A stretch of DNA of 11,039 bases from JAWXCH01 sp034440595 (GTDB taxonomy: Bacteria > Planctomycetota > Planctomycetia > Pirellulales > JALHPA01): the NCBI GenBank assembly GCA_034440595.1, contig JAWXCH010000235.1, positions 1-11,039 on the forward strand, in the 5' to 3' direction. Both the position numbers and the translations under genes were made by a program. A model generated the notes under the pieces. The model had not been told where the DNA came from. It was given only the letters and a program-made list of their open reading frames with translations, and did no database searches. The number at the start of each line of letters is the position of its first letter. Positions within the stretch are counted from its first letter, which is position 1. Of this stretch, positions 1 through 6,402 are shown one piece after another.

Positions 1-1
1 C

Positions 2-43
2 GAGGCAACGTTGGAACATCTTAGACGGATTAGCTGGACATGA
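2..43 (+). CDS. 3' end of an upstream gene (partial)
   Basis: The frame is open from the window edge and reads EATLEHLRRISWT before a TGA. That stop overlaps the ATG of the next gene in an ATGA arrangement (40-43), the usual sign of translational coupling. The tail is too short to identify. The overlap is the main reason to believe it is a gene end rather than chance, and it supports the start chosen for the following membrane protein. Confidence 0.35.
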   Translation, partial: EATLEHLRRISWT

Positions 44-330
44 AAATTCAATTTGGAACGGCCACGCTATTAGTCGCAATTGCCTGTGTCTCGATTGCTT
101 TAGGCGGTGGCCTCGCTGGCTGGCGGGTGGCGAAGGCAAACGATGCGGGCTCGACAGTCCCACATCTTATAGGAGCACTCGCTTATTTGAGCCCCTGGTG
201 GATGCCACTTGCGTTTGCTGCCTATTGTCTCGGACAGCGTAGGCTGACGCCAATCGCGGCGGTTGGGTTTGCCGTAGCCGAGTGCGTCAGCGTCGGCGGA
301 ATGATGTTTGTGGTAAAGATGTTCCCCTAA
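40..330 (+). CDS. Small two-helix membrane protein, function unknown
   Basis: This 96-aa protein has a hydrophobic segment at residues 8-30 (TLLVAIACVSIALGGGLAGW), a polar stretch, a second hydrophobic block around residues 43-64 (LIGALAYLSPWWMPLAFAAY) and a third near residues 72-93. It is probably an inner-membrane protein with two or three helices; the first could be an uncleaved signal anchor. The opening MKIQFGTATLLVAIACVSIAL resembles short planctomycete membrane proteins that begin with a 'FGTATLL' motif. The ATG at 40 overlaps the stop of the upstream frame (ATGA) and has only a weak purine stretch before it, so translation is probably coupled. I recognise no catalytic motif and assign no function. 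Confidence 0.6.
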   Translation: MKIQFGTATLLVAIACVSIALGGGLAGWRVAKANDAGSTVPHLIGALAYLSPWWMPLAFAAYCLGQRRLTPIAAVGFAVAECVSVGGMMFVVKMFP

Positions 331-345
331 TCCCGACCTTGTTTT

Positions 346-679
346 TGGCAGCCGTACTACATTCGCCTACATGACGACGAGCCGTTTGCATTTGCCGGAC
401 TATCAGAGCATTGGCATCCATGCTGAGCAGGTCATTGATTCGGCAACGATCATCACGACCGAAACCAACGAATTGATGGAAGGGATTCACGACCGGATGC
501 CCGTGATTCTATCGCCCAACGACTACGATCTTTGGCTCGAACCAGATTTCCACGGGCAGGACGAGCTGCTGGAAATGCTGAAACCGTATCCTGCTGAGGA
601 AATGGAGGCATTTCCCGTCAGCACGCTCGTGAACAATCCGAGGCATGAATCCGCCGATTGCATCAAGCCGGCTGTTTGA
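346..679 (+). pseudogene. SRAP (YedK/HMCES) family abasic-site protein, N-truncated and frameshifted
   Basis: SRAP proteins form covalent crosslinks with abasic sites in single-stranded DNA through Cys2, shielding the lesion. Here two pieces lie in adjacent frames. Frame 1 (346-423) reads WQPYYIRLHDDEPFAFAGL and then SEHWHPC before a TGA at 424. Frame 2 (from about 416 to the TGA ending at 679) continues with HAEQVIDSATIITTETNE, then IHDRMPVIL, PYPAEEMEAFPVS and VNNPRHE. In order these match the family's 'QPYYIRL...PFAFAGLWERW', 'IITT.AN', 'HDRMPVIL' and 'V.NP.' blocks. The catalytic His of HDRMP is still there, but the first ~100 residues, with Cys2, the Asn and the Glu of 'GFYEW', are missing. 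A net +1 shift lies near 412-424. The gene cannot make an active protein. The ATG at 371 opens an ORF in the second frame, but its first ~15 codons do not match the family. Confidence 0.8.
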
Positions 680-711
680 TCGTGCCGGTCACGACGGTTC
701 GAGCTTACTTG

Positions 712-750
712 AAAAGCAGCAGCGGTCGGAAGAGATCAGGCTGCTTTTTT
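712..750 (+). terminator. Bidirectional intrinsic terminator
   Basis: AAAAGCAGC (712-720) pairs perfectly with GCTGCTTTT (740-748) around a 19-nt loop. Six T residues follow the top-strand stem (745-750), and a shorter U run would form on the other strand. It sits just after the stop of the SRAP pseudogene and at the end of the small minus-strand ORF, as expected for a shared convergent terminator. The loop is longer than typical. Confidence 0.55.
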
Positions 751-912
751 CACAGGCGGTCGTTGCAAATATAGCGACCGCTGAACAATGCTCTCGATCT
801 CGCACAGGTCTTCAGCACACCTGTCCTTAATAGAAGCAACATTTGAGTCGCCGGTGGAATTCTCCACAGCGAGGTCATTGGGCTTCGACTGCTCGGGGTG
901 GTAGATTTTCAT
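736..912 (-). CDS. Possible 58-aa hypothetical protein
   Basis: On the minus strand an ATG at 912 opens a 58-codon frame that begins MKIYHPEQSKPNDLAVE and ends RPPVKKAA before a TGA at 738-736. AAAAGGA lies about ten bases upstream of the start and could be a ribosome binding site. The frame ends inside the bidirectional hairpin at 712-750. The composition is hydrophilic and mixed, compatible with a real small protein, but I recognise no family and the length is near what chance allows. Confidence 0.3.
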   Translation of the reverse strand: MKIYHPEQSKPNDLAVENSTGDSNVASIKDRCAEDLCEIESIVQRSLYLQRPPVKKAA

Positions 913-1071
913 CGACTAGAATCCTTTTGGCAAGTATTGCAACCCAATGGATATAGTCGGAAAAGACCTAGGAGTTAGTTTATATTTACCGGCAAAATGG
1001 GGGATGCCAGCACTCTCTTGGCTCGGCACGCTTTGACTGAACCACCTTGTTTACCAACTGGAGGCATGCCA

Positions 1072-1379
1072 GTGGCAAAGAAGGCTTCCGCAAAACGGAC
1101 CAAGAAACAACGGCTAGGTAACGCTGCCCAAAGCAATCAACAGGCTATCATCTGCGGTAGACTCAATGGGGTGACCAATACGTCAAAGCGAATTATCGTC
1201 GCTTAAGCGGCGGCTGATGCCCTCACTCTTGGTCTCATTGTCGATCTAGTCGGTTTCGGCGGGAGCATTTTACAAAATCGTTGTTTGCCATCGACGAACT
1301 GCTCCAAGTAAAGAAGCTCGCTGAGCAACTGACCTGCAGTGATCGGTGCAGGAAATTGCCGGCACCGCTGGAGCGGGTC
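1072..1379 (+). pseudogene. Decayed Lys/Ala-rich small protein gene of planctomycete type
   Basis: A GTG at 1072, seven bases after GGAGG (1060-1064), starts MAKKASAKRTKKQRLGNAAQ followed by SNQQAI. Further on, in another frame (1281-1379), the sequence reads FAIDELLQVKKLAEQL and then TCSDRCRKL. Planctomycetes carry many small proteins with a basic 'MAKK.SAKRTKK' start, a central winged-helix-like segment and a tail of the form 'sidELLqaKKLadqLGGvekaraAL'. Both ends of that plan are visible here but in different frames, with a stop at 1206 and no recognisable middle. I infer a broken copy. The family assignment rests on memory of the pattern and on the good Shine-Dalgarno at the GTG. An intact 44-aa product (1072-1206) is possible but unlikely to be functional. 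Confidence 0.4.
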
Positions 1380-1402
1380 ATGGTACTTCTACTTTCAGGG
1401 AA

Positions 1403-2995
1403 TCAACGGCTGGTCTTGATAAGTCTCTTCCGCACCTCTCGCACGATCCGGTCAATTTGGAATCGGGGCAAAGAGAACGGTTCTTTTTCCAGTTTGGCAC
1501 GCCACGCAACCAAAACGTTGTGTTGGCCAGATTCTTTTGGCTCGTGATTGGCTTCGGTGTAGTTCCGCACCGGCCTTGCTGGCCGGCACGTAACCCAGTT
1601 CATCAAGGACCAGTAGGTACCTCCACCATGTCCTTGAATCATATGCATCGCAAGGCGAGGGTTTCGCTGCAACAGATCGCCATTCCATGCATTGACACGC
1701 TCCCAAAAAAAGATCCACTTGACTACCTCGGGAAGCGGAAAAGTGTAGTCGCCGTTCTCAAGCCGAGGTCGAAGCGCCTGCCGAATAAACTTGACCAAGC
1801 GGCTGTCCGCATATCGTGAGAACGGCGATGAGAAACCAAATAGGAACAGCGACTTTCGAAAGTTGCCGATCTGATCATTCGGTAATGTACATTTGGGAGT
1901 GTGGAAGAAATAGTAAACGAACGGGATCAGATTCTGATCTCCACCGAGAACCTTGCTGCTCGATATGCCGCAATGCTGCTGGACATTGTCGATCGTAGCC
2001 TGAATGGCCTCGCAGCATTTGTCGAAATTCGCCTGCATCAACTCCATGTTGCTCTTCCGCCGCAATAAGTCGATGTCGAATCGTGTACCGAGATCAGACA
2101 CGGCATATAGGCAGCGAATCACGAAGTCGATATTAATCTCGAATGAGTTTCCTTCATTGATGGCATCAACGAAATCCGGCAGTGCCGTTGCGGACTCCTT
2201 CCAGCTCAGCTTGAGCATACTGAAGATCAGATCAGAGCGACTTAATGGCGTTCCTTGTCGATTGATTCGAACAAAGATTTCCAACACGTCGGATTCAGTC
2301 TGACGATCAGCACTGTTTGGAGGCTTGTTCTCGTCGATGATTGATGCCTTGAGGATGTTTTGATCCTTAGTCAGCACTTCATCGAGTTTTGCGATATTGG
2401 TTTCGAGGCGAAGCTGATCCTCATCGGAGAGGGTGAGTTCCTTCGTCACCCTTCGACGAAATTGCTGCTTTTCGCTCACGGACCATCGAAAGAGATCTGC
2501 TACCTTCACTAGATACTCAGGTTCCTCCGGCTCATCATCATGATCACAATTCTCGACATTCTCTTTTGATGTTTCGTTCCACTCCTGAGCTTCCTTTGGC
2601 GTGCGAAAGAAAAAGTCAAATTTGTCCTCTTCGAAATCATCCGAGTGGCGTCCGCTCAGCACATCGAAGTAGACAAACTCGTTCTCGTGCATGCCGTACA
2701 ACGCGAGAAACAGCGACTGAAGTCGCTGCTGTCCGTCAAGGACGACCTTTAGCTTCCTATGTACTGTGTTGTCGTAGAACGTCGGGCGATTGCCCTTCTT
2801 CGGTGCGTTCTCAAAGCGACGGTACTGGATTTCATTATGTGTTTCCCACATCAGCACGATGCCGATGGGGTACCCACGCATGATCGAGTCCATCAGCTTC
2901 GAGATCTTCGATGGAGCCCATACGAAGTCGCGTTGAATCGCTGGAAGTACGATTTCGTGTGCTTCGATCTGGTTCAGCAGATTTACGATGTTCAT
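1403..2995 (-). CDS. DUF262 domain protein (GmrSD/DndB-like fold) with replaced C-terminus
   Basis: DUF262 proteins include GmrS-type subunits of type IV, modification-dependent restriction systems; the domain is ParB/DndB-like and drives nucleotide-dependent cleavage with a DUF1524 HNH nuclease. From the ATG at 2995 the protein shows LPAIQRDFVW (residues 18-26), the helix ISKLMDSIMRGYPIG, the signature DGQQRLQSL (87-95) and the block LEIFVRINRQGTPLSRSD (238-255), all in the family's usual order. An in-frame TTG at 3049 would add 18 residues but lacks a ribosome site and family similarity, so I prefer 2995. Similarity stops near residue 459 (about 1620), where a tail of roughly 70 unrelated residues begins and overlaps an istB scrap in another frame. 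No HNH or DH-type nuclease motif is present. The gene is divergent from the ATPase operon. It is probably inactive or a nuclease-less remnant. Confidence 0.85.
   Translation of the reverse strand: MNIVNLLNQIEAHEIVLPAIQRDFVWAPSKISKLMDSIMRGYPIGIVLMWETHNEIQYRRFENAPKKGNRPTFYDNTVHRKLKVVLDGQQRLQSLFLALYGMHENEFVYFDVLSGRHSDDFEEDKFDFFFRTPKEAQEWNETSKENVENCDHDDEPEEPEYLVKVADLFRWSVSEKQQFRRRVTKELTLSDEDQLRLETNIAKLDEVLTKDQNILKASIIDENKPPNSADRQTESDVLEIFVRINRQGTPLSRSDLIFSMLKLSWKESATALPDFVDAINEGNSFEINIDFVIRCLYAVSDLGTRFDIDLLRRKSNMELMQANFDKCCEAIQATIDNVQQHCGISSSKVLGGDQNLIPFVYYFFHTPKCTLPNDQIGNFRKSLFLFGFSSPFSRYADSRLVKFIRQALRPRLENGDYTFPLPEVVKWIFFWERVNAWNGDLLQRNPRLAMHMIQGHGGGTYWSLMNWVTCRPARPVRNYTEANHEPKESGQHNVLVAWRAKLEKEPFSLPRFQIDRIVREVRKRLIKTSR
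1560..1622 (-). mobile_element. IS21-family istB fragment
   Basis: On the minus strand, in a frame different from the DUF262 gene, the sequence reads YLLVLDELGYVPASKAGAEL. This is the Walker B region of IstB, the ATPase helper of IS21 transposases (family pattern 'LLiiDElGYlp.s..gaeL'). The match begins exactly where DUF262 similarity ends. Just after it, in the DUF262 frame, TEANHEPKES could correspond to the IstB C-terminal 'h.ieanGeSyRlkeS' segment, which would mean an internal deletion of istB. No IS ends or target duplication were found, so this is a scrap rather than an element. Confidence 0.5.
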
Positions 2996-3163
2996 GGAAC
3001 AATGATACCGAGGGGATCCGCGCGCTGCAGCCTCGTCAATCGTTGCCAACCGACGCTGGTCTTAGAAGTAACGACCGGCCGACAGCCCCAAACCAGCCAT
3101 CCGCCCAGGGGCCAGCACGTCAAAAACAGGCCAAAATGAAGGGTCAAAAATACACCTAACTAT

Positions 3164-3179
3164 AGTATTTACAAATACT
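3164..3179. promoter_or_regulatory. Palindromic operator candidate upstream of the ATPase operon
   Basis: AGTATTT-AC-AAATACT is a perfect 7-bp inverted repeat. It lies in the 302-bp divergent region between the DUF262 gene and the ATPase gene, 119 bp before the ATPase start. It shares the 11-bp core GTATTTACAAA with the palindrome at 5688-5703, which precedes another gene of the same operon. The rest of the divergent region holds a leader hairpin (3231-3265), a small GAGGC/GCCTC stem (3207-3221) and no recognisable gene. Confidence 0.45.
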
Positions 3180-3230
3180 TACGTACGATGATGATAGCGA
3201 GTGTTCGAGGCATGGGGCCTCAAACAAAAC

Positions 3231-3265
3231 GGACCGGCGGGGTGCCGAAAACACTCCACCGGTCC
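3231..3265 (+). promoter_or_regulatory. Strong leader hairpin before the ATPase gene
   Basis: GGACCGGCGGGGTG (3231-3244) faces CACTCCACCGGTCC (3252-3265) across a 7-nt loop, CCGAAAA. Thirteen of fourteen positions pair as RNA, one of them G-U, with a single C-A mismatch. No T run follows, so it is not an ordinary intrinsic terminator. It ends 32 bases before the ATPase ATG, with a TGGAGG ribosome site (3284-3289) between. It could stabilise the mRNA, attenuate the operon or bind a protein. Confidence 0.45.
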
Positions 3266-3297
3266 TAACACCGCGAACCTTACTGGAGGTCGAAACG

Positions 3298-4512
3298 ATG
3301 TCTAGCTTAACCGTACAATCCCGCAACACTCTCCGCCAGCTCATGTCGGAGATTGAGGACCGCGAGCGATCAAAACGTCAACGCGGTTGGGACGTTCGCA
3401 AAGCTGCGGCTCTCCGATACTTCGGCGAGCGGCGCATAAACGCTGGCCGTTGGGCAAACGGTTTTCAAGCGAGCTTCGGCAAACTGGCGGATCTCGGGAA
3501 AGACTTCACCGCCATCCCGGGATATGACACTCTGGCCGATGGCTTGGCCGCCGATTTCCCCGAGTACGGCGGCGACGACGGCTGCGAGCGCCTCTGGACG
3601 TTTCTACTCTCACCGCACGACCGGTTGCCCTCTCGCGACGTCATGTTCGCCGAGGCGGTCGCGCAACTGGCGGTGGCCAACGGCGTGTCGATTCCGGAAA
3701 GCGAGCAAGGCGACGTCTCTTTTCCGCCAGTCGCGGAACCGAAGAAGCCGCTCAATCTGGACGTCATTCTGCCTGCCGCTTTCAAGCGAGTTTTCGATCT
3801 CGCCAGCGCCGGCCGGAATATCCTACTCGTTGGCCCGGCCGGTTGCGGCAAGACCCATCTGGCCAAACTCGTTGCCGATCAGCTCGGGCGCGGTTTCGGT
3901 GCGGTTAGCTGCACCGCCGGAATGAGCGAGGCCCATCTACTCGGGCGTGCCATGCCGAACCTCTCGACCGGCAAGACCGAGTTTCAATCGACCGATTTCA
4001 TCCGCTGCTACGAAGAAGGGGGCGTGTTCCTCCTCGACGAGCTCGATGCGGCCGACCCCAATATGCTGCTCGCCATCAACACAGCGATCAGCAACGGATA
4101 CTGCAATCTGCCGAATCGGCCGGGGCATCCCCACGCCGACCGACATGCCGACTTCGTGCTGATTGCCACCGCTAACACGTTCGGGCGGGGAGCCAACCGG
4201 AGCTACGCTGGCCGGAATCAACTTGACGAGGCGACGCTCGATCGGTTCCGGATTGGCATCGTCGAAATGACCTACGACGAGCGAATCGAAAAAGTACTCT
4301 GCCCGTGCGACAAACTTCGCGGTTGCTTGCAAATTCTCCGGCAGCGGATTGCCGAGGCTGGCCTCCGCCGAATCTTGTCGACTCGTTTCATCCAAGACGC
4401 GGCGGTCATGGCCCGCGAGTGCAACTGGACCCCGCGAGTTGTCCTCGACGTTTTCTTCGAAGGCTGGTCGACTGAAGAAATCGCCAAAGTGAGCGGAAAG
4501 GATTTGGTGTAA
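3298..4512 (+). CDS. MoxR/CbbQ-like AAA+ ATPase
   Basis: This 404-aa protein has a ~150-residue N-terminal extension followed by an AAA+ module. Walker A is GPAGCGKT (residues 179-186), Walker B is VFLLDELD (243-250), sensor 1 is IATANT (289-294), and LDRFR (314-318) carries the likely arginine finger. The spacing and the 'GmSEAHLLGR...F..tdfirCYEEGGVFLLDELD' block are those of the AAA_5/MoxR-CbbQ group, remodelling ATPases that usually act with a VWA-domain partner. The next gene starts two bases after the stop and may be that partner. The ATG at 3298 has a good TGGAGG site eight bases upstream. The codon content is clearly more GC-rich than the neighbouring left flank and the AbiE-like genes, suggesting the operon arrived as a unit. 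The substrate is unknown. Confidence 0.9.
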   Translation: MSSLTVQSRNTLRQLMSEIEDRERSKRQRGWDVRKAAALRYFGERRINAGRWANGFQASFGKLADLGKDFTAIPGYDTLADGLAADFPEYGGDDGCERLWTFLLSPHDRLPSRDVMFAEAVAQLAVANGVSIPESEQGDVSFPPVAEPKKPLNLDVILPAAFKRVFDLASAGRNILLVGPAGCGKTHLAKLVADQLGRGFGAVSCTAGMSEAHLLGRAMPNLSTGKTEFQSTDFIRCYEEGGVFLLDELDAADPNMLLAINTAISNGYCNLPNRPGHPHADRHADFVLIATANTFGRGANRSYAGRNQLDEATLDRFRIGIVEMTYDERIEKVLCPCDKLRGCLQILRQRIAEAGLRRILSTRFIQDAAVMARECNWTPRVVLDVFFEGWSTEEIAKVSGKDLV

Positions 4513-4514
4513 TC

Positions 4515-5378
4515 ATGCAGCGACACGCCGACAAAGACCTGAATGGTTACGCTCTAATCGCCAACGGACCGTTGGAAATTCTCGAAGCTGGCAAGGATGG
4601 GTTCGCTCCGGGCGGTTTCAACGAAGCTGAGTTGCATAACGCAAATTGGGTTGGCCGCGAGTTTGCGAACTATGCCGACCTAGTCGGCTCGTTCGGCAAG
4701 CCATGGGCTGACGGGCTGGCGAAAATCACCGATTTTATCGAACAGCTTCGCGGCACAGTCGAAAAACCGAAGAACCGCCGCCGTCGTGCTCGCTGGAGCG
4801 AAGTTGACGGCGAAGTTGACGTCGACCGCGTGCTGATCGGCGACCCGATGTTTTACCGCGACATGCACCGCGACGAAGTGCAAGGGCCGAACACGATTAC
4901 GCTTCTGTGCAACATCGGCGGACGGCAGGATGTCACCGCCGACGAAATGTTTTGGCGCGGTGCTGCGGCCGTTGCTGCCGCCGATCTGCTCGAAGCCGCT
5001 GGCTACTCGGTCGAAGTCGTGGCCTGGAGCCGCGCGGAACACGTGTTCCCATCGGGCAAGACTGACGTGTTCGTCGCCTATCGCTTGAAAGAGTGCGGCG
5101 GAACACTCGATATCGACTCGCTGGCGTGCGGGCTATCGTGCTGGTTTTTTCGCACGGCGGTTTTCTCCGCTCGGGTGAATGGTTGGGACCGCGCACTACC
5201 GCGTGCCGGTTGCGTCGGCGGTTCGGTTCACAAAATCGGTGGTTGGGACAAGTACCTCGACGTCAGCGAGGGCACGCGAACAATCTCGATGCCCGTAGTC
5301 ACCGACCGGGAGTCGGCTATCAAAGCCGCCCGCGAAATCCTGTCGCAGCTCGGCCAACCGGTCGAGTTCGCCAACTAA
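4515..5378 (+). CDS. Cryptic VWA-like partner protein (DUF7192-like)
   Basis: This 287-aa soluble protein has no signal or membrane segment. A basic patch RRRRARWSE (88-96) leads into an acidic strand and then a Rossmann-like core: TITLLCNIGG (127-136), a long helix with FWRGAAAVAAADLLE (146-160), and YSVEVVAW (164-171). This order of strand with 'NIGG', helix ending in 'LLEaaGY', and strand 'VEvva' resembles a VWA fold in which the MIDAS motif DxSxS is absent. I associate it with the family called DUF7192, seen beside AAA ATPases in phage and mobile DNA, but I cannot verify that here. It begins two bases after the ATPase stop, with AAAGGA inside the ATPase end as a ribosome site, so the two are almost certainly co-translated and may act as a complex. 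Confidence 0.75.
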   Translation: MQRHADKDLNGYALIANGPLEILEAGKDGFAPGGFNEAELHNANWVGREFANYADLVGSFGKPWADGLAKITDFIEQLRGTVEKPKNRRRRARWSEVDGEVDVDRVLIGDPMFYRDMHRDEVQGPNTITLLCNIGGRQDVTADEMFWRGAAAVAAADLLEAAGYSVEVVAWSRAEHVFPSGKTDVFVAYRLKECGGTLDIDSLACGLSCWFFRTAVFSARVNGWDRALPRAGCVGGSVHKIGGWDKYLDVSEGTRTISMPVVTDRESAIKAAREILSQLGQPVEFAN

Positions 5379-5392
5379 GGGGAGACACGACC

Positions 5393-5680
5393 ATGATTCG
5401 ACGCATTAAAAACTTGTTCGACGTCGGCAAGTGTGTCGGCACGCCCGGGGCAGTCAATGCCATGCGTGCCGCCGGCCAGGAGGCGAAGGTGTTCCTCGAT
5501 CGACATATCACTGGCGATTGGGGCGACGTGAGCGAGCACGACGCTCGGGTGAATGAAGATTCGCTTATTACTGGCGACAGCATTCACTCCGTCTATCACA
5601 CCTCGGCCGGCGTGAAGCTGATCGTCATTACGGAACCGGACCGGAGTTCGACGTGCATCATGCTGCCTGAAGAAAACTAA
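5393..5680 (+). CDS. Small mobile-element-type protein of unknown function (95 aa)
   Basis: The start is the ATG at 5393, preceded by GGGGAG. The protein has a short basic head, then KCVGTPGAVNAMRAAGQEA, FLDRHITGDWGDVSEHDARV, and ends KLIVITEPDRSSTCIMLPEEN. The pattern 'atpgAl.al...G......fl.rH..GDWGd....D...N......g..i.S.Y.......l.viTe.dRs.T.ilLPee' is a small family I know from plasmids, integrative elements and phages, where it carries misleading names and has no proven function. It lies 14 bases after the VWA-like gene, in the same operon, and hints that the operon moved on a mobile element. Confidence 0.75.
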   Translation: MIRRIKNLFDVGKCVGTPGAVNAMRAAGQEAKVFLDRHITGDWGDVSEHDARVNEDSLITGDSIHSVYHTSAGVKLIVITEPDRSSTCIMLPEEN

Positions 5681-5687
5681 TTTTCAG

Positions 5688-5703
5688 GTTTGTATTTACA
5701 AAC
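5688..5703. promoter_or_regulatory. Second palindromic operator candidate
   Basis: GTTTGTA-TT-TACAAAC is a perfect 7-bp inverted repeat in the 73-bp gap between the 95-aa gene and the RarA-C-like gene. GTATTTACAAA (5692-5702) is identical to the core of the palindrome at 3164-3179. The centre is offset by one or two bases between the two sites, so either the core or the dyad could be what is recognised. It would fit a second, internally regulated promoter for the last genes of the operon. Confidence 0.45.
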
Positions 5704-5753
5704 GGAACCGATCGAAGAAAGTTGCAGAAACCACTACCCCACAGGAGATTCCC

Positions 5754-6389
5754 ATGTCGCTCGAATTGATTACTACCGTCAACGGTCACCGGATGACCGA
5801 GGCGGCTTCTGCTCTCCAGAAAACCATCCGCCGAGGTTTGGTTGACGACGCAATTTATTGGGCCGCCGATATTTACCTGAGCGGCTTCGGCGAGTACCTC
5901 TGGAAGCGACTCCGCATCATCACAAGCGAGGATATCGGTCCGGCCGATCGATACCTGCCAGCGACGATCGCCGCGCTTCACGCCAACTACCAAGAGGCAC
6001 TCGCGGCCGGCAAGAAGGGCGCCAAATTCACCGGCGAACGATTGTACGTCTTTCACGCCGTAGTCCTGCTCGCCACGGCGCCGAAGTGCCGCATCGTCGA
6101 CCACGTGATGATTCATCACCTGCGTTGTCACGCCGAGCTGAAGCGGGACGTTCCGGATTACGCTCTGGACCAGCACACTCAACGCGGGCGGAAGTTGGGC
6201 CGGGGTGTCGATCACTTTTTCAACGAAGGGACCACGCTGAGCAACTACGTCGACGACGAGTACAAGGAGCTAGCCCGCAAGGCGATGCAGAGCAAGCCGC
6301 CGGCCGAAGTACGGTCCAACTATCACTCGCCGAAGGCCGCCGGCCGGAAGCAAGCCGCCGACAAGCCGAACGTCAACGACCTTTTTTAA
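5754..6389 (+). CDS. Stand-alone RarA/MgsA C-terminal-like domain protein
   Basis: RarA/MgsA is a clamp-loader-like AAA+ ATPase acting at stalled forks; its C-terminal part is a helical tetramerisation domain. This 211-aa protein has no AAA module but shows the look of that C-terminal part: TIRRGLVDDAIYWAADIYLS (24-43), KRLRIITSEDIGPAD (51-65, compare 'RrLvi.AsEDiGlAdp') and FHAVVLLATAPKCR (100-113, compare 'aqavvyLAtApKSn'). A second block, LDQHTQRGRKLGRGVDHFF (138-156), is followed by a basic, Pro-rich tail ending NVNDLF. AGGAG lies at 5743-5747, well placed for the ATG. I infer a domain that could interact with host RarA, SSB or the replisome. Family membership is from motif reading, not from a search. 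Confidence 0.75.
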   Translation: MSLELITTVNGHRMTEAASALQKTIRRGLVDDAIYWAADIYLSGFGEYLWKRLRIITSEDIGPADRYLPATIAALHANYQEALAAGKKGAKFTGERLYVFHAVVLLATAPKCRIVDHVMIHHLRCHAELKRDVPDYALDQHTQRGRKLGRGVDHFFNEGTTLSNYVDDEYKELARKAMQSKPPAEVRSNYHSPKAAGRKQAADKPNVNDLF

Positions 6390-6402
6390 CGGAGCCAACG
6401 CG

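Noticed and set aside
913..1071. Gene-free stretch between the small minus-strand ORF and the decayed Lys-rich gene
   Set aside because: I looked for coding frames, repeats and promoters and found only generic AT-rich sequence (around 970-990) with no clear signal.
1267..1278. ATTTTACAAAAT palindrome sharing TTTACAAA with the two operator candidates (a similar ATTTACAAAT lies at 9514-9523)
   Set aside because: One lies within a decayed gene and the other inside the HTH coding sequence; short AT palindromes occur readily by chance, and the full 11-bp core is not present in either.
3156..3344. 62-aa minus-strand ORF across the ATPase leader
   Set aside because: It overlaps the palindrome, the hairpin and the ATPase start, has no ribosome site or family motif, and is short.
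3937..4395. 152-aa minus-strand ORF, and other long antisense frames across the ATPase operon (for example 3465-3866)
   Set aside because: These are shadows of high-GC codon usage opposite the ATPase gene, which has complete AAA+ motifs.
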